64,000 nucleotides of DNA from Clostridium sp. CX1 (GTDB lineage Bacteria; Bacillota; Clostridia; Clostridiales; Clostridiaceae), in NCBI RefSeq assembly GCF_025398335.1, contig NZ_JAODOO010000016.1:33816-97815 (forward strand), written 5' to 3'. The notes under the pieces are model-generated. The model was given only the letters and a program-made list of their open reading frames with translations, did not search any database and was not told the DNA's origin. Both the position numbers and the translations under genes were made by a program. Positions 1 to 8,067 of the stretch are shown here, one piece after another (the first letter of the stretch is position 1; each line of letters opens with the position of its first letter).

Positions 1-139
1 TCTCTACTAAGTTTTGTTTTTCATCCATAGAACTTACTTCTCCAACATTTTTTAAGAATTCAAATAGTTCCTCTTTTTCATTCTCAAGTATATTAATCCT
101 TCCACTGATATATTTTAAAATCTCATCCATCTCTCTCAT
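1..139 (-). CDS. Hypothetical protein, 3'-truncated by window edge
   Basis: Only the first 46 codons are inside the window; the frame is open to the edge. It starts MREMDEILKYISG at an ATG preceded by AAAGGAGAG about 10 bases upstream. The visible part is hydrophilic and looks helical, with many Glu and Lys and no signal peptide. It lies 106 bases downstream of pabB on the same strand, so it may belong to the pab operon, but it does not resemble PabC (aminodeoxychorismate lyase), the usual third gene. I do not recognise the family. Confidence 0.6.
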   Translation of the reverse strand, partial: MREMDEILKYISGRINILENEKEELFEFLKNVGEVSSMDEKQNLVE

Positions 140-245
140 TTTTCTCGCTCTCCTTTAATCAATAAATTTTATTTTAATTTGTTAATAGTTTATATCTTCT
201 TAAAAATTAAAAATTAATAGATTTATTTAAATAACCAAGAGAATA

Positions 246-1595
246 TTATAGTACTCTCATGAGAGCTTTTGCCTTATCTATAGTTTCTTCATATTCAGCT
301 TCCTTTATTGACTCCCATGTAATTCCTCCACCTACTCCAAAATAAGCTTTTCCATCCTTCATCAAAATAGTTCTTATAACTATATTTAAATCTGCATTTC
401 CGTCAAAACCTAAGTAACCTATAGCTCCTGTATATATATTTCTTCTTGTTTCTTCTAATTCCTCAATAATCTCCATTGACCTAATCTTTGGTGCACCAGT
501 TATGGAACCTCCGGGAAAACATGCTTTTATGCAATCTAAAGCAGTATACTTATCTTTAAGTTCTCCCACTACCGTTGATACTAAGTGAAAGACTGTACTA
601 TACTGCTCCAATTTAAACAGTTCTGTAACCTTTACGGAATTAGGTTTACATACTTTACTTAAATCATTTCTCTCTAAATCCACAATCATTAAGAGTTCTG
701 CCTTATCCTTTTCACTATTCATTAGTTCAACTTTATTTTTTAAATCCTCCTCATTATTTTTGCCTCTAGGTCTTGTTCCCTTTATTGGTCTTGTTTCAAC
801 CATATTATTTCTGACCTCTAAAAATCTTTCCGGTGATGAAGATACTATGCTAAAATCTTCAACATTTATAAAAGCAGCAAAAGGAGCAGGATTTATGTGC
901 CTTAAATCTCTATAAACTTCATATGGAGATCTTCTAGTTTCACAGGAAAATCTTTGAGTTAAATTTGTTATATAAATATCTCCGTTTCTTATATATTGTC
1001 TAACCTTCTCTACAGTATCTATATATTCATCTTCCTCAAAATTAGAATAAAACTTAGTAGTCCTTTCCTGTAAGTCTACATACTGAACCCTTTTTCCTGC
1101 CAAAATTCTACCTTTTATATCATTTATACTTTCATTTTTTTCTTTTAGTATCCCTACTGCAGTGATATAGATTTTCTTTTGTAAATTATCTACTATAACA
1201 GCGTTATCATAGAAATAAAAATAACAGTCCGGTATTTTTATTTCCTCTTTTGACATACTAGGAATCCTTTCAATACTCCTTCCTAAATCATAGGAAAAGT
1301 AACCCATAGCTCCAGCTATATAAGGAAGTCCTGTATCATTATCTACCTTATACTTGCTAATTAGCTTTTTAAGCTCCTCAAAAGGTTCTCCTTCAATTCT
1401 TTCATTATCTATAGTACAAATCTTATTCTTATATTTAAATATAGAAAAAGGATTTAATCCTATAAAGGAATATCTCCCCAATCCTTCATAATCCATTCCA
1501 CTATCTAAAAGAGTAACTGTTTTATCCTCTTTAAATAAAGAGTAAATATCAAAGCCATCTAATTCAGTTTTTATTTCTTCAATTAAAGCCTTCAT
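246..1595 (-). CDS. pabB: Aminodeoxychorismate synthase component I
   Basis: Chorismate-binding subunit that converts chorismate and ammonia to 4-amino-4-deoxychorismate, the first step to p-aminobenzoate and folate; cytosolic. At 449 residues it has the normal PabB length. The C-terminal half carries the chorismate-binding enzyme signatures: YITNLTQRF, ETRPIKGTRPRG, a long stretch around DLERNDLSKV, and FPGGSITGAPKIRSMEI. PIKGT, with Lys where anthranilate synthase TrpE has PxAGT, favours PabB over TrpE. The ATG follows GGGAGG at a good distance. pabA lies 36 bases upstream on the same strand and would supply the ammonia. TrpE is the alternative, but no other trp biosynthesis gene is nearby. 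Confidence 0.93.
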   Translation of the reverse strand: MKALIEEIKTELDGFDIYSLFKEDKTVTLLDSGMDYEGLGRYSFIGLNPFSIFKYKNKICTIDNERIEGEPFEELKKLISKYKVDNDTGLPYIAGAMGYFSYDLGRSIERIPSMSKEEIKIPDCYFYFYDNAVIVDNLQKKIYITAVGILKEKNESINDIKGRILAGKRVQYVDLQERTTKFYSNFEEDEYIDTVEKVRQYIRNGDIYITNLTQRFSCETRRSPYEVYRDLRHINPAPFAAFINVEDFSIVSSSPERFLEVRNNMVETRPIKGTRPRGKNNEEDLKNKVELMNSEKDKAELLMIVDLERNDLSKVCKPNSVKVTELFKLEQYSTVFHLVSTVVGELKDKYTALDCIKACFPGGSITGAPKIRSMEIIEELEETRRNIYTGAIGYLGFDGNADLNIVIRTILMKDGKAYFGVGGGITWESIKEAEYEETIDKAKALMRVL

Positions 1596-1631
1596 GCATT
1601 TCCTCCCAATTATTTCACTCTTTTGTAATAT

Positions 1632-2228
1632 TTATAATTCCACTTTCATACTATTGAATTCCTTAGCCTCTTCTAAAAAGTTCCTCAACATTTCATGACC
1701 AAATTCGGTGAGTTCTGCTTCTGGGTGAAATTGTACTCCTTCAACTAAGTACCTATTATGTCTAAATGCCATTATAACTCCATCGGAAGTTTCTCCGGTT
1801 ACTACAAGACAACTTGGAAGAGTTCTCTTATCTACTATTAAGGAGTGATATCTAGTTACCTTTACAGGATTTTTTAGTCCATTAAATACTCCTTTATTGC
1901 TATGGTAAACATCGAAAATTTTTCCATGTACAGGTTCCTTTCCCTTGACTATTTTTGCTCCAAAGGCATAACCTATGCTTTGATGTCCAAGACATATTCC
2001 TAGTATAGGAATTTTACCGCTAAACTCTTTAATCACATCTACGCAAATTCCTGATTGTTCTGGCGACTTAGGTCCTGGTGAAATTATAATTCCCTCTGGA
2101 TTCATTCTCCCTATATCTTCTAGGGTTACTTCATCATTTCTCACTATCTTAACATCTTCTTTTAGTTCTTCTAAGTATCTCACAAGGTTGTACACAAAAG
2201 AATCATAATTGTCAATCATAAGAAACAT
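1632..2228 (-). CDS. pabA: Aminodeoxychorismate synthase glutaminase component
   Basis: Class I glutamine amidotransferase of 198 residues that releases ammonia from glutamine for PabB. It begins MFLMIDNYDSFVYN, the classic PabA/TrpG start. The nucleophile elbow GICLGHQ places the catalytic Cys at residue 79, and VQFHPE supplies His168 and Glu170. The ATG sits nine bases after AAGGAG. It is the first gene of the pab unit, directly upstream of pabB. TrpG and PabA are nearly indistinguishable by sequence and in many Firmicutes one protein serves both pathways; the neighbour decides the name. Confidence 0.9.
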   Translation of the reverse strand: MFLMIDNYDSFVYNLVRYLEELKEDVKIVRNDEVTLEDIGRMNPEGIIISPGPKSPEQSGICVDVIKEFSGKIPILGICLGHQSIGYAFGAKIVKGKEPVHGKIFDVYHSNKGVFNGLKNPVKVTRYHSLIVDKRTLPSCLVVTGETSDGVIMAFRHNRYLVEGVQFHPEAELTEFGHEMLRNFLEEAKEFNSMKVEL

Positions 2229-2370
2229 TAACTTTCACTCCTTACCCCTACCTTTGTAATTACATATGTTTATAAAACTTATAGCAATAAAAATTATACA
2301 ATTAAAATAACCACTAGTAAAATCGTTTCCAAAATATTGTTTAAATACATTATATCATCTTATCTGTATT

Positions 2371-2402
2371 ATTGTTATAAATTTTCTAACAATTATAACA
2401 AT
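2371..2402. promoter_or_regulatory. Palindromic site upstream of pabA
   Basis: Perfect 10-bp inverted repeat, ATTGTTATAA at 2371-2380 and its complement at 2393-2402, separated by 12 bases, about 145 bp upstream of pabA and downstream of the arsenite methyltransferase terminator. The rest of 2229-2490 is A/T-rich non-coding DNA. It could be an operator or a weak hairpin; no regulator is assigned. Confidence 0.35.
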
Positions 2403-2490
2403 ATATATGTGAATTTTTAGTTTTATCTAGATAATTTTATAAAACCAAATTATTTGCAATGATATAAATTAAATAATTTGAAATTATTTA

Positions 2491-2523
2491 ATAAAAAAAA
2501 GAGAATAACTAATAGCTATTCCC
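2491..2523 (-). terminator. Intrinsic terminator after arsenite methyltransferase
   Basis: On the minus strand a GGAATAGC/GTTATTCT hairpin with a five-base loop is followed by eight T. It lies just beyond the TAA at 2549-2551, not just after the internal TGA, which supports the longer reading of the upstream gene. Confidence 0.75.
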
Positions 2524-2548
2524 TCCTAATTTGACCTGTTCCCTATTC

Positions 2549-3340
2549 TTAAATCTTTGATGCCTTAATAGATGCAGACATGATATATTCTCCAACTTTA
2601 AGATTATGTCCCCACTTTTCCGCATATTCCTTTGATACTTCACTAGTTTCTATACTTATATCACTGAATCCTGCCTTTTCCAAGAATGCCTTTAACTCTT
2701 CAACTGAAGATGCACCGGTAACTCAGCCGCAGTAAAGCTTTTCATCCTGCTTCATTTCTTCTGTAAGTTCTTTCATAAGTACTATATCAGAAATAGCAAT
2801 TCTTCCTCTTTTCTTTAATACACGATAGGCTTCATTATACACTCTTTGTTTATTAGGAGATAAATTTATGACACAATTAGATATAATTACATCTGCTGTA
2901 TTATCTGCTACAGGAAGATTTTCAATTTCTCCCAATCTAAAGTCTACATTTTTGTATCTATTTTTTCTAGCTAAAATTCTTGCCTTAGTTATCATTTCTG
3001 GAGTCATATCTACACCAATTATGTACCCATTAACTCCAACCTTTTTTGAGGCTAAAAAGCAATCAAAGCCGCCTCCACTTCCTAGATCTATAACTGTTTC
3101 CCCTTCTTTTATATCAGCTAGTAACTGAGGATTTCCACAGCCAAGCCCCATATTTGCACCTTCTGGAGCCATCTCTATTTCCTCGTTAGAATATCCTATC
3201 TTGCGAGATATTTCCACTGAAGAATTCTTTAAAGAAAGACTATCGCCACAGCATCCAGATTTTTTTACATTGGCTACAGCTATCTTTTTATAGCTGTCAC
3301 GAACTACATTTCTAATGTCTATTTTTTTCAAGTCACTCAT
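2549..3340 (-). CDS. arsM: Arsenite methyltransferase, probable selenoprotein (UGA at codon 206)
   Basis: SAM-dependent methyltransferase that methylates As(III); cytosolic. The frame runs from ATG (RBS AAGGAGG) to TGA at 2723-2725 (codon 206) and then continues open for 57 sense codons to TAA at 2549. Residues 83-92 hold the SAM-binding motif VIDLGSGGGF. Conserved ArsM cysteines are present: Cys30-Cys31 in GCCGD, Cys68 in GLGCGNP and Cys156 in SNCVINL. The UGA falls in YCG-U-VTGASSVEEL, aligning with the As-binding cysteine of ArsM/AS3MT (the WGECLGGAL region). The post-UGA part reads as a normal ArsM C-terminus. A small hairpin (UCUUC-AGUU-GAAGA, 2697-2710) follows 12 bases after the UGA, in the range of bacterial SECIS elements. 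If UGA is a true stop, the product is a 205-residue enzyme lacking that cysteine. Confidence 0.82.
2697..2725 (-). promoter_or_regulatory. Candidate SECIS element at internal UGA
   Basis: The UGA codon (2723-2725) is followed 12 bases later by a 5-bp stem UCUUC/GAAGA closing an AGUU loop that contains a G. Bacterial SECIS hairpins lie immediately 3' of the UGA within the coding region, with a G in the apical loop. Short stem, so moderate support on its own. Confidence 0.5.
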
Positions 3341-3485
3341 CCTGTACTCCTCCTTAGCTTTTCTATAAGTATATTATAACCTAATTAAAGTTTTCTGCCA
3401 TTACTAACTTACTGTCATAACTCGGAGCAAACTTAGCTTTATATTGCTTATCTTTAAAATATAGCTTTTAAAATATCATCCATAT

Positions 3486-3519
3486 AAAAATAAGCTATGT
3501 GCCTTTAACACATAGCTTT
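3486..3519 (-). terminator. Intrinsic terminator after AhpD-like gene
   Basis: Perfect 10-bp stem AAGCTATGTG/CACATAGCTT with an eight-base loop, followed on the minus strand by ATTTTTA. Placed 15 bases after the stop of the AhpD-like gene. Confidence 0.8.
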
Positions 3520-3534
3520 GCTTTGCATACTTGT

Positions 3535-3888
3535 CTATTTAAAATCCTTTTCAAACTCATCTATTGAATCCTTTAATAAAGTTACGCTGTACGCCATAGA
3601 TGGACCTCCACCAAAACCTACAGCTACCATAGATGCTTCCATTATTTCTTCTCTTGTTGCACCAGCTTTTAGAGCATTATAAGTATGAACAACTATACAG
3701 TATTCACATCTATTATATGCAGCAATTCCTATGCTTATAAGCTCTTTTGTCTTCACATCAACTACACCTGATGCTCCAGTAACTCCTGCAAGATTCATAA
3801 AAGCACTTACTTGTTCTCCATTAGTTTTTGCTACTTCATTCATACCTGACATAAAATCATTAAGTATTTCTCTTGGGTTCTTTGCCAT
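3535..3888 (-). CDS. Carboxymuconolactone decarboxylase / AhpD-like protein
   Basis: Small all-helical protein of 117 residues in the AhpD-like superfamily, which carries a thiol-redox CxxC. It contains the family core YNRCEYCIVVHTYNALKAG, with the CxxC and the downstream His, then ATREEIMEASMVAVGFGG. The longer in-frame start (to 3954) is rejected because ATG at 3888 (MAKNPREIL) has AAGGAGG seven bases upstream. It lies upstream of the arsenite methyltransferase on the same strand, 194 bases away with its own terminator between, so the two are separate units. Function is probably peroxide or organic-peroxide defence or a redox partner; the substrate cannot be read from sequence. Confidence 0.85.
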   Translation of the reverse strand: MAKNPREILNDFMSGMNEVAKTNGEQVSAFMNLAGVTGASGVVDVKTKELISIGIAAYNRCEYCIVVHTYNALKAGATREEIMEASMVAVGFGGGPSMAYSVTLLKDSIDEFEKDFK

Positions 3889-4105
3889 AGTAAATTCCTC
3901 CTTAATTCCCACGATAGTAATTCCAAGTATAACAATTGCTTCTATATATTTCAATATTTATAAGAAAAGGTTATGAACATACTGGTTATTATAACAAAAT
4001 ATTATCTTTTCCTTTCATTATGTCAATTAAGTAGGGATATATTTACAAATTTCAAGTTATGCTATATGATTATAGTATAAATGTTGTCGAAAGGGGTTAA
4101 CAAAC

Positions 4106-4525
4106 ATGGAAAACTGTTTAATTGCGGCAGAAACCTATTATAAAGATTTAGATGAGTATAAAAGCGATGTTGATACTGTTATACAATACATGATTTCTAA
4201 AAAGGAAAGATTAGTCTTTGCTGTGGTTGCAGAAAAATCTGGTGTAACACGGTTTGTAGTAAGAAAATATCCTGAGTTAAGGAATTATATACTAACAAGA
4301 ATGGTATATTATAAAGAACTACAGGTAATAAATCAAAAAATAGATAGAGCAACTAACAATTTAATAAAATCAAATAAAAGATTAACCTTTATGTCTATAG
4401 TTAAAAAGTGTAGATATAATTTAGAGATTATATACGAAAATCCATATATTAAAGATAGAATTCGAGAAATCTTGGTTCAAAACAGTGGTAGATATACACC
4501 CTCTAACTCCAGGATGGAATTATAA
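4106..4525 (+). CDS. Hypothetical protein with two helix-turn-helix-like repeats
   Basis: Protein of 139 residues with no signal peptide or membrane segment. Two internally similar blocks are visible: residues about 30-64 (KKERLVFAVVAEKSGV... KYPELRNYI) and about 92-130 (SNKRLTFMSIVKKCRY... ENPYIKDRIREIL). Each reads as a basic lead-in, a hydrophobic helix, a turn, and a Pro-Glu/Pro-Tyr segment, the pattern of tandem helix-turn-helix units of the kind found in the small Tn554-TnpC-like proteins. No transposase gene is adjacent. ATG follows AAAGGGG. Monocistronic, with its own terminator. I do not assign a function; DNA binding is an inference. Confidence 0.6.
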   Translation: MENCLIAAETYYKDLDEYKSDVDTVIQYMISKKERLVFAVVAEKSGVTRFVVRKYPELRNYILTRMVYYKELQVINQKIDRATNNLIKSNKRLTFMSIVKKCRYNLEIIYENPYIKDRIREILVQNSGRYTPSNSRMEL

Positions 4526-4556
4526 TTATTAGTAAAAAACCTAGCCTGAAATAGTA

Positions 4557-4600
4557 AAAGATCAAAGCCATAAAAAACTTATAACTTTGATCTTTATCAA
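4557..4600 (+). terminator. Intrinsic terminator
   Basis: Inverted repeat AAAGATCAAAG/CTTTGATCTTT about 30 bases after the stop of the preceding + strand gene, followed by TTTATC. Works for the + strand gene; A-rich on the left so possibly bidirectional. Confidence 0.75.
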
Positions 4601-4693
4601 ACCTATATAACTACATTTCTATAAGGCTCCTTCTGCTTCTTTATCCTAAGTTGAAACCTTCGTCCTTAATAGATTTAAACCTAAAATAATGAA

Positions 4694-4733
4694 AAAAATA
4701 AACTATAAGTAGCCTTCTACCTATAGTCTATTT
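4694..4733 (-). terminator. Intrinsic terminator of the HydG-like/ABC operon
   Basis: Minus-strand hairpin AGACTATAGGTAG/CTACTTATAGTTT followed by a T-rich run, 13 bases beyond the stop of the substrate-binding protein gene, the last gene of the operon. Confidence 0.75.
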
Positions 4734-4745
4734 TTATTAAAACAC

Positions 4746-5741
4746 TTACTTTGAAATATCCTTTATTAGACTTTTAATGTCTACATTCTTACTAAGCATT
4801 CCATTTTCCTTTAAAAATTGCTGAGTTTTTTCCAATTCCTCAATATCCTTAGCTGTAATACTAGGGTTAAAATCATACCAGCTATACATATCTATAACCT
4901 TATCTACGGAAAGACCTGTTTCTTCAGATGCTAACTTATAGGTTTCCTGTTGATTACTTTTCATAAATTCCAAACTCTTATTATGGACACTCATATATGT
5001 TTTTGCTATTTCAGGATGTTTGTCTAATAATTCTCCTCTGGCTGCTATTACAATAGTTGCATCTAGTATACCCTCTCCTGTAGTTATAACTCGTGCACCC
5101 TTTTCTATAGCTTGAGGTACTGCTGGTCCTGCTACTAGCGCTGCATCTGCACTACCTGACATCATAGCAGAAACTCCTTGGGGTATTCCCATATTTATAA
5201 ACTGCACATCTTCCACCTTAAGGCTTTCTTTATTAAGTGCTCCTAGCAGCAGCTGATGAAGTATTGTACCCTTTGGCCCAACAACCTTTTTACCTTTTAA
5301 ATCTGATAATGTTTTTATTGAAGGATCCTTAGCCATTATAGTAAATGCCTTTGGCGCTCTGCTATACATACCTATAATTTTAATATTTACCCCATTAGCA
5401 GCAGCTAAGATAACAGAAGTAGCCCCTATTGCATTACAGAAATCTAATGAACCAGCTGCAACAGCCTCTGTCATCTTAGAGCCTTCTGTAATTTCATGAT
5501 AACTAACCTTAATATCCTTCTTAGAAAATTCTTCTTCAAACATATTTTTCTTTTTTTCAATAATAGAAGGTACATTTAATGGTGCCTTTACATAAGAAAT
5601 ATTTACATTACTAACTTTATCTGAGGTCTCTTTATTATTTGATGTACTAGCTGTACCTTGGGACTTATTACAACCTGTGAAAGTTGTAGTAGTTATCAGA
5701 ATACAGCTAAAAATTATTCCTAGCTTTTTTAAAATCTTCAC
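4746..5741 (-). CDS. ABC transporter substrate-binding lipoprotein (NMT1/SsuA-like)
   Basis: Extracellular solute-binding lipoprotein of 331 residues. Residues 1-24 are a lipoprotein signal peptide ending in the lipobox TFTGC, so Cys24 should be acylated. The mature part follows the NMT1/THI5/SsuA fold family used for sulfonates, nitrate, taurine and thiamine precursors: AAGSLDFCNAIGATSVILAAANG, LKGKKVVGPKGTILHQLL, and MSGSADAALVAGPAVPQA. The ligand cannot be told from sequence. It is the last gene of a four-gene operon, 15 bases after the HydG-like gene, and is the partner of the permease and ATPase upstream. Coupling to a radical SAM gene is unusual and suggests the imported molecule is its substrate or product. 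Confidence 0.85.
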   Translation of the reverse strand: MKILKKLGIIFSCILITTTTFTGCNKSQGTASTSNNKETSDKVSNVNISYVKAPLNVPSIIEKKKNMFEEEFSKKDIKVSYHEITEGSKMTEAVAAGSLDFCNAIGATSVILAAANGVNIKIIGMYSRAPKAFTIMAKDPSIKTLSDLKGKKVVGPKGTILHQLLLGALNKESLKVEDVQFINMGIPQGVSAMMSGSADAALVAGPAVPQAIEKGARVITTGEGILDATIVIAARGELLDKHPEIAKTYMSVHNKSLEFMKSNQQETYKLASEETGLSVDKVIDMYSWYDFNPSITAKDIEELEKTQQFLKENGMLSKNVDIKSLIKDISK

Positions 5742-5756
5742 TGTTGCTCTTCCCTT

Positions 5757-7175
5757 CTAAAATCTTAAATCTCGTTCTCCCTTTTCTATCCTTGCAAGCT
5801 TTTCTATAGTTTCTTTTTTAACTCTTTCATCTGGAATATCCATTAAATTCTTTTCTATAGTTTCTGCTCCAACAGCAAGTAATTCTTCATCTGCATAGTC
5901 TATTAAATATTCTTTAAAAGTCAATAATGCATTAGGCAAACAGAAATTGTGAATAGTGCCGCTCTTTGCAAACTCCATAAATCTGTCACCAGTTCTTCCT
6001 GCTCTATAACAAGCTGTACAGTAGCTTGGAACATAACCAGATTTGCAAAGATTTTTAAGAATTTCAGCCGGCGTACGGTGATCCGCTACTTCAAATTGAG
6101 GTTTTTCATCTGAATGTTTTAGCGCGTTGCTTTCTGCATAACTTCCTACTCCCACGCAGGAGCCAGCACTTATCTGTGATATACCTACAGATATAACCTT
6201 GTCTCTAAAATTTGCTTCCTCTCTAGTTGAAAGAATCATTCCAGTATAAGGGACTGCTAATCTTAAAACTGCTACTATTTTTATAAACTGCTCATCAGTG
6301 ATTAGGTGAGGAAATTCTTTAAAATCTACTCCATCTGCAGCTCTTAATCTTGGCATAGATATAGTATGAGGGCCAACTCCTGTTGCTTTTTCCAAGTGTT
6401 CGGCATGCATAAGCATTGCTACTGTATCATACTGATGATCGTATAGACCGTATAGCACGCCAATTCCTACATCATCAATTCCGGCAGCCCTTGCCCTGTG
6501 CATAGCAGTAGTATGCCAATTGTAGTTATGTTTTGGTCCTACTGGGTGTAACTTTTCATAAGTTTCTTTATTATAGGTTTCTTGGAAAAGCGTATATGTT
6601 CCTATTTCTGCATCTTTTAACCTCTTATAGTCCTCTACAGTAGTAGCTGCAATATTAATATTTATACGTCTTATACTGCCATTCTTAAATTTCATAGAGT
6701 AAATAGTTTTAATACAATCGATTATATAATCTAGAGAACAGTTAATAGGATCTTCCCCTGCCTCTAACACTATTCTCTTATGTCCTAATGCCTCTATATA
6801 CTCTACCTCTTGCTTTATCTCATCCATAGTCAATTTTCTTCTTGGGAAATCCTTATTAGTGCACTTATATCCACAATATTTACAGCCATTAACACAATAG
6901 TCGCTTACATAAAGTGGTGCAAATAAAACTATTCTATTTCCATAGATAGTCTCCTTTACCTTTCTCGCAGCTTTAAACATTTCCTCTAATATTTCTTTAT
7001 CTTCAATATTTAGTAATACTGCTGCTTCTCTATGTGTAAGACCTTTGCATGCCTTCGCCTTTTCTATAAGTCCTACTACATATTCTTTATCCTTGACTTT
7101 TTCTTTTCCTTCTTCTATAGATTCTCTTATTTCAGAATCTATAATGAACTCTTCTGCTAAAAATTCTTTCATCAT
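5757..7175 (-). CDS. HydG-like radical SAM tyrosine lyase paralogue
   Basis: Radical SAM enzyme of 472 residues, close to HydG, which cleaves tyrosine to p-cresol and makes the Fe(CO)(CN) synthon for [FeFe]-hydrogenase. N-terminal [4Fe-4S] ligands are CX3CX2C at Cys94, Cys98 and Cys101. The HydG-type C-terminal CX2CX22C is intact (Cys386, Cys389, Cys412), as is VGPHTISMPR, which holds the His near the extra iron. It departs from typical HydG in two places: KYCGYKC after the cluster, where HydG usually has YCPYH, and AGSCVGVGSY, where HydG has GGSRTSVGGY. Start is ATG 7175 (or 7172) after GGGGGG, not the upstream TTG. It sits inside an ABC-transporter operon with no hydE, hydF or hydrogenase in the window. 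It may be genuine HydG or a paralogue making a related product. Confidence 0.8.
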   Translation of the reverse strand: MMKEFLAEEFIIDSEIRESIEEGKEKVKDKEYVVGLIEKAKACKGLTHREAAVLLNIEDKEILEEMFKAARKVKETIYGNRIVLFAPLYVSDYCVNGCKYCGYKCTNKDFPRRKLTMDEIKQEVEYIEALGHKRIVLEAGEDPINCSLDYIIDCIKTIYSMKFKNGSIRRININIAATTVEDYKRLKDAEIGTYTLFQETYNKETYEKLHPVGPKHNYNWHTTAMHRARAAGIDDVGIGVLYGLYDHQYDTVAMLMHAEHLEKATGVGPHTISMPRLRAADGVDFKEFPHLITDEQFIKIVAVLRLAVPYTGMILSTREEANFRDKVISVGISQISAGSCVGVGSYAESNALKHSDEKPQFEVADHRTPAEILKNLCKSGYVPSYCTACYRAGRTGDRFMEFAKSGTIHNFCLPNALLTFKEYLIDYADEELLAVGAETIEKNLMDIPDERVKKETIEKLARIEKGERDLRF

Positions 7176-7326
7176 TTTACCCCCCAATTTCTTCTAGCTT
7201 GGAATGGAGAATCAGAAACTTAAAACTATAGAAAAACTGTAATCTTAATTCTTTATTCCCTATTCTCAATTTTATTTAAAATAAATTACTTAACAAACTG
7301 TATAATAACTTTCTACAAACCTGTGG

Positions 7327-8067
7327 CTATGTACTTAAAAGCTGATCCATTATTTGTTCCCTTAGTCTTATAAACTCCAAAGAAGCAGCATCTCTATAAT
7401 AGCCCAAGGGCACAGGAGTTTCACTTAAGACACTCCCTTTGTCTAACACCACTACCTTCTGTCCCAGATAGATGGCTTCTTCCACATCATGTGTTACAAA
7501 AATTATAGTTTTGTTATTTTCCCTAAATATATTTATAAATTCATTTTGCAGCTTTCTCCTATTAAAGGCATCTAAAGCTCCTAATGGCTCATCCATTAAA
7601 ATCACCTCAGGATTGTAACAAAGAGTTCTTCCAAGAGCTACTCTCTGTGCCATACCCCCTGAAATTTGAGCTGGGTAAGCATCTTTAAAATTTTCTAATC
7701 CCAACATGTCTAAATATTTATGAACTGTATAATAAACTTCTTCTTTATCTCTATTTCTAGCAAGCGGAAAGGCCATATTTTGTTCTACAGTGAGCCAAGG
7801 CATAAGTCTAGGCTCTTGAAAAACAATACCTACTCTTTTAGCTCTATCTTCTTCGCTTATTGTTTGTCCAAAATTAATTTCACCCTCTGTTTGCTGTTCT
7901 AATCCACATATTATTTTAAGTAGGGTTGTCTTTCCGCAGCCGCTTTTACCAACTATTGATGTAAAACTTCCCTCTTCTATAAATAAATTTACGTTATTAA
8001 GAGCCTTTACTTCTTTTCCTTTTATATTAAAATTCTTGGATAGACTCCTTATTATCAGTGCCTCCAT
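7327..8067 (-). CDS. ABC transporter ATP-binding protein (SsuB/TauB-like)
   Basis: Cytosolic ATPase of a nitrate/sulfonate/taurine-type ABC importer, 246 residues from the chosen start. Walker A is GKSGCGKTT, the signature is SGGMAQRVALGR, Walker B is VILMDEPLGALD and the switch His is in IFVTHDVEEA. The start MEALIIRS at 8067 is preferred over the upstream ATG at 8085 because AGAGG lies seven bases before it; either way it overlaps the 3' end of the permease gene (about 40 bases), implying translational coupling. A 150-base gap separates it from the HydG-like gene downstream, on the same strand and without an obvious terminator. Confidence 0.92.
   Translation of the reverse strand: MEALIIRSLSKNFNIKGKEVKALNNVNLFIEEGSFTSIVGKSGCGKTTLLKIICGLEQQTEGEINFGQTISEEDRAKRVGIVFQEPRLMPWLTVEQNMAFPLARNRDKEEVYYTVHKYLDMLGLENFKDAYPAQISGGMAQRVALGRTLCYNPEVILMDEPLGALDAFNRRKLQNEFINIFRENNKTIIFVTHDVEEAIYLGQKVVVLDKGSVLSETPVPLGYYRDAASLEFIRLREQIMDQLLST

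Noticed and set aside
5757..7175. ThiH (2-iminoacetate synthase) identity for the radical SAM gene
   Set aside because: The C-terminal CX2CX22C of HydG is present and ThiH lacks it; no other thiamine biosynthesis genes are adjacent.
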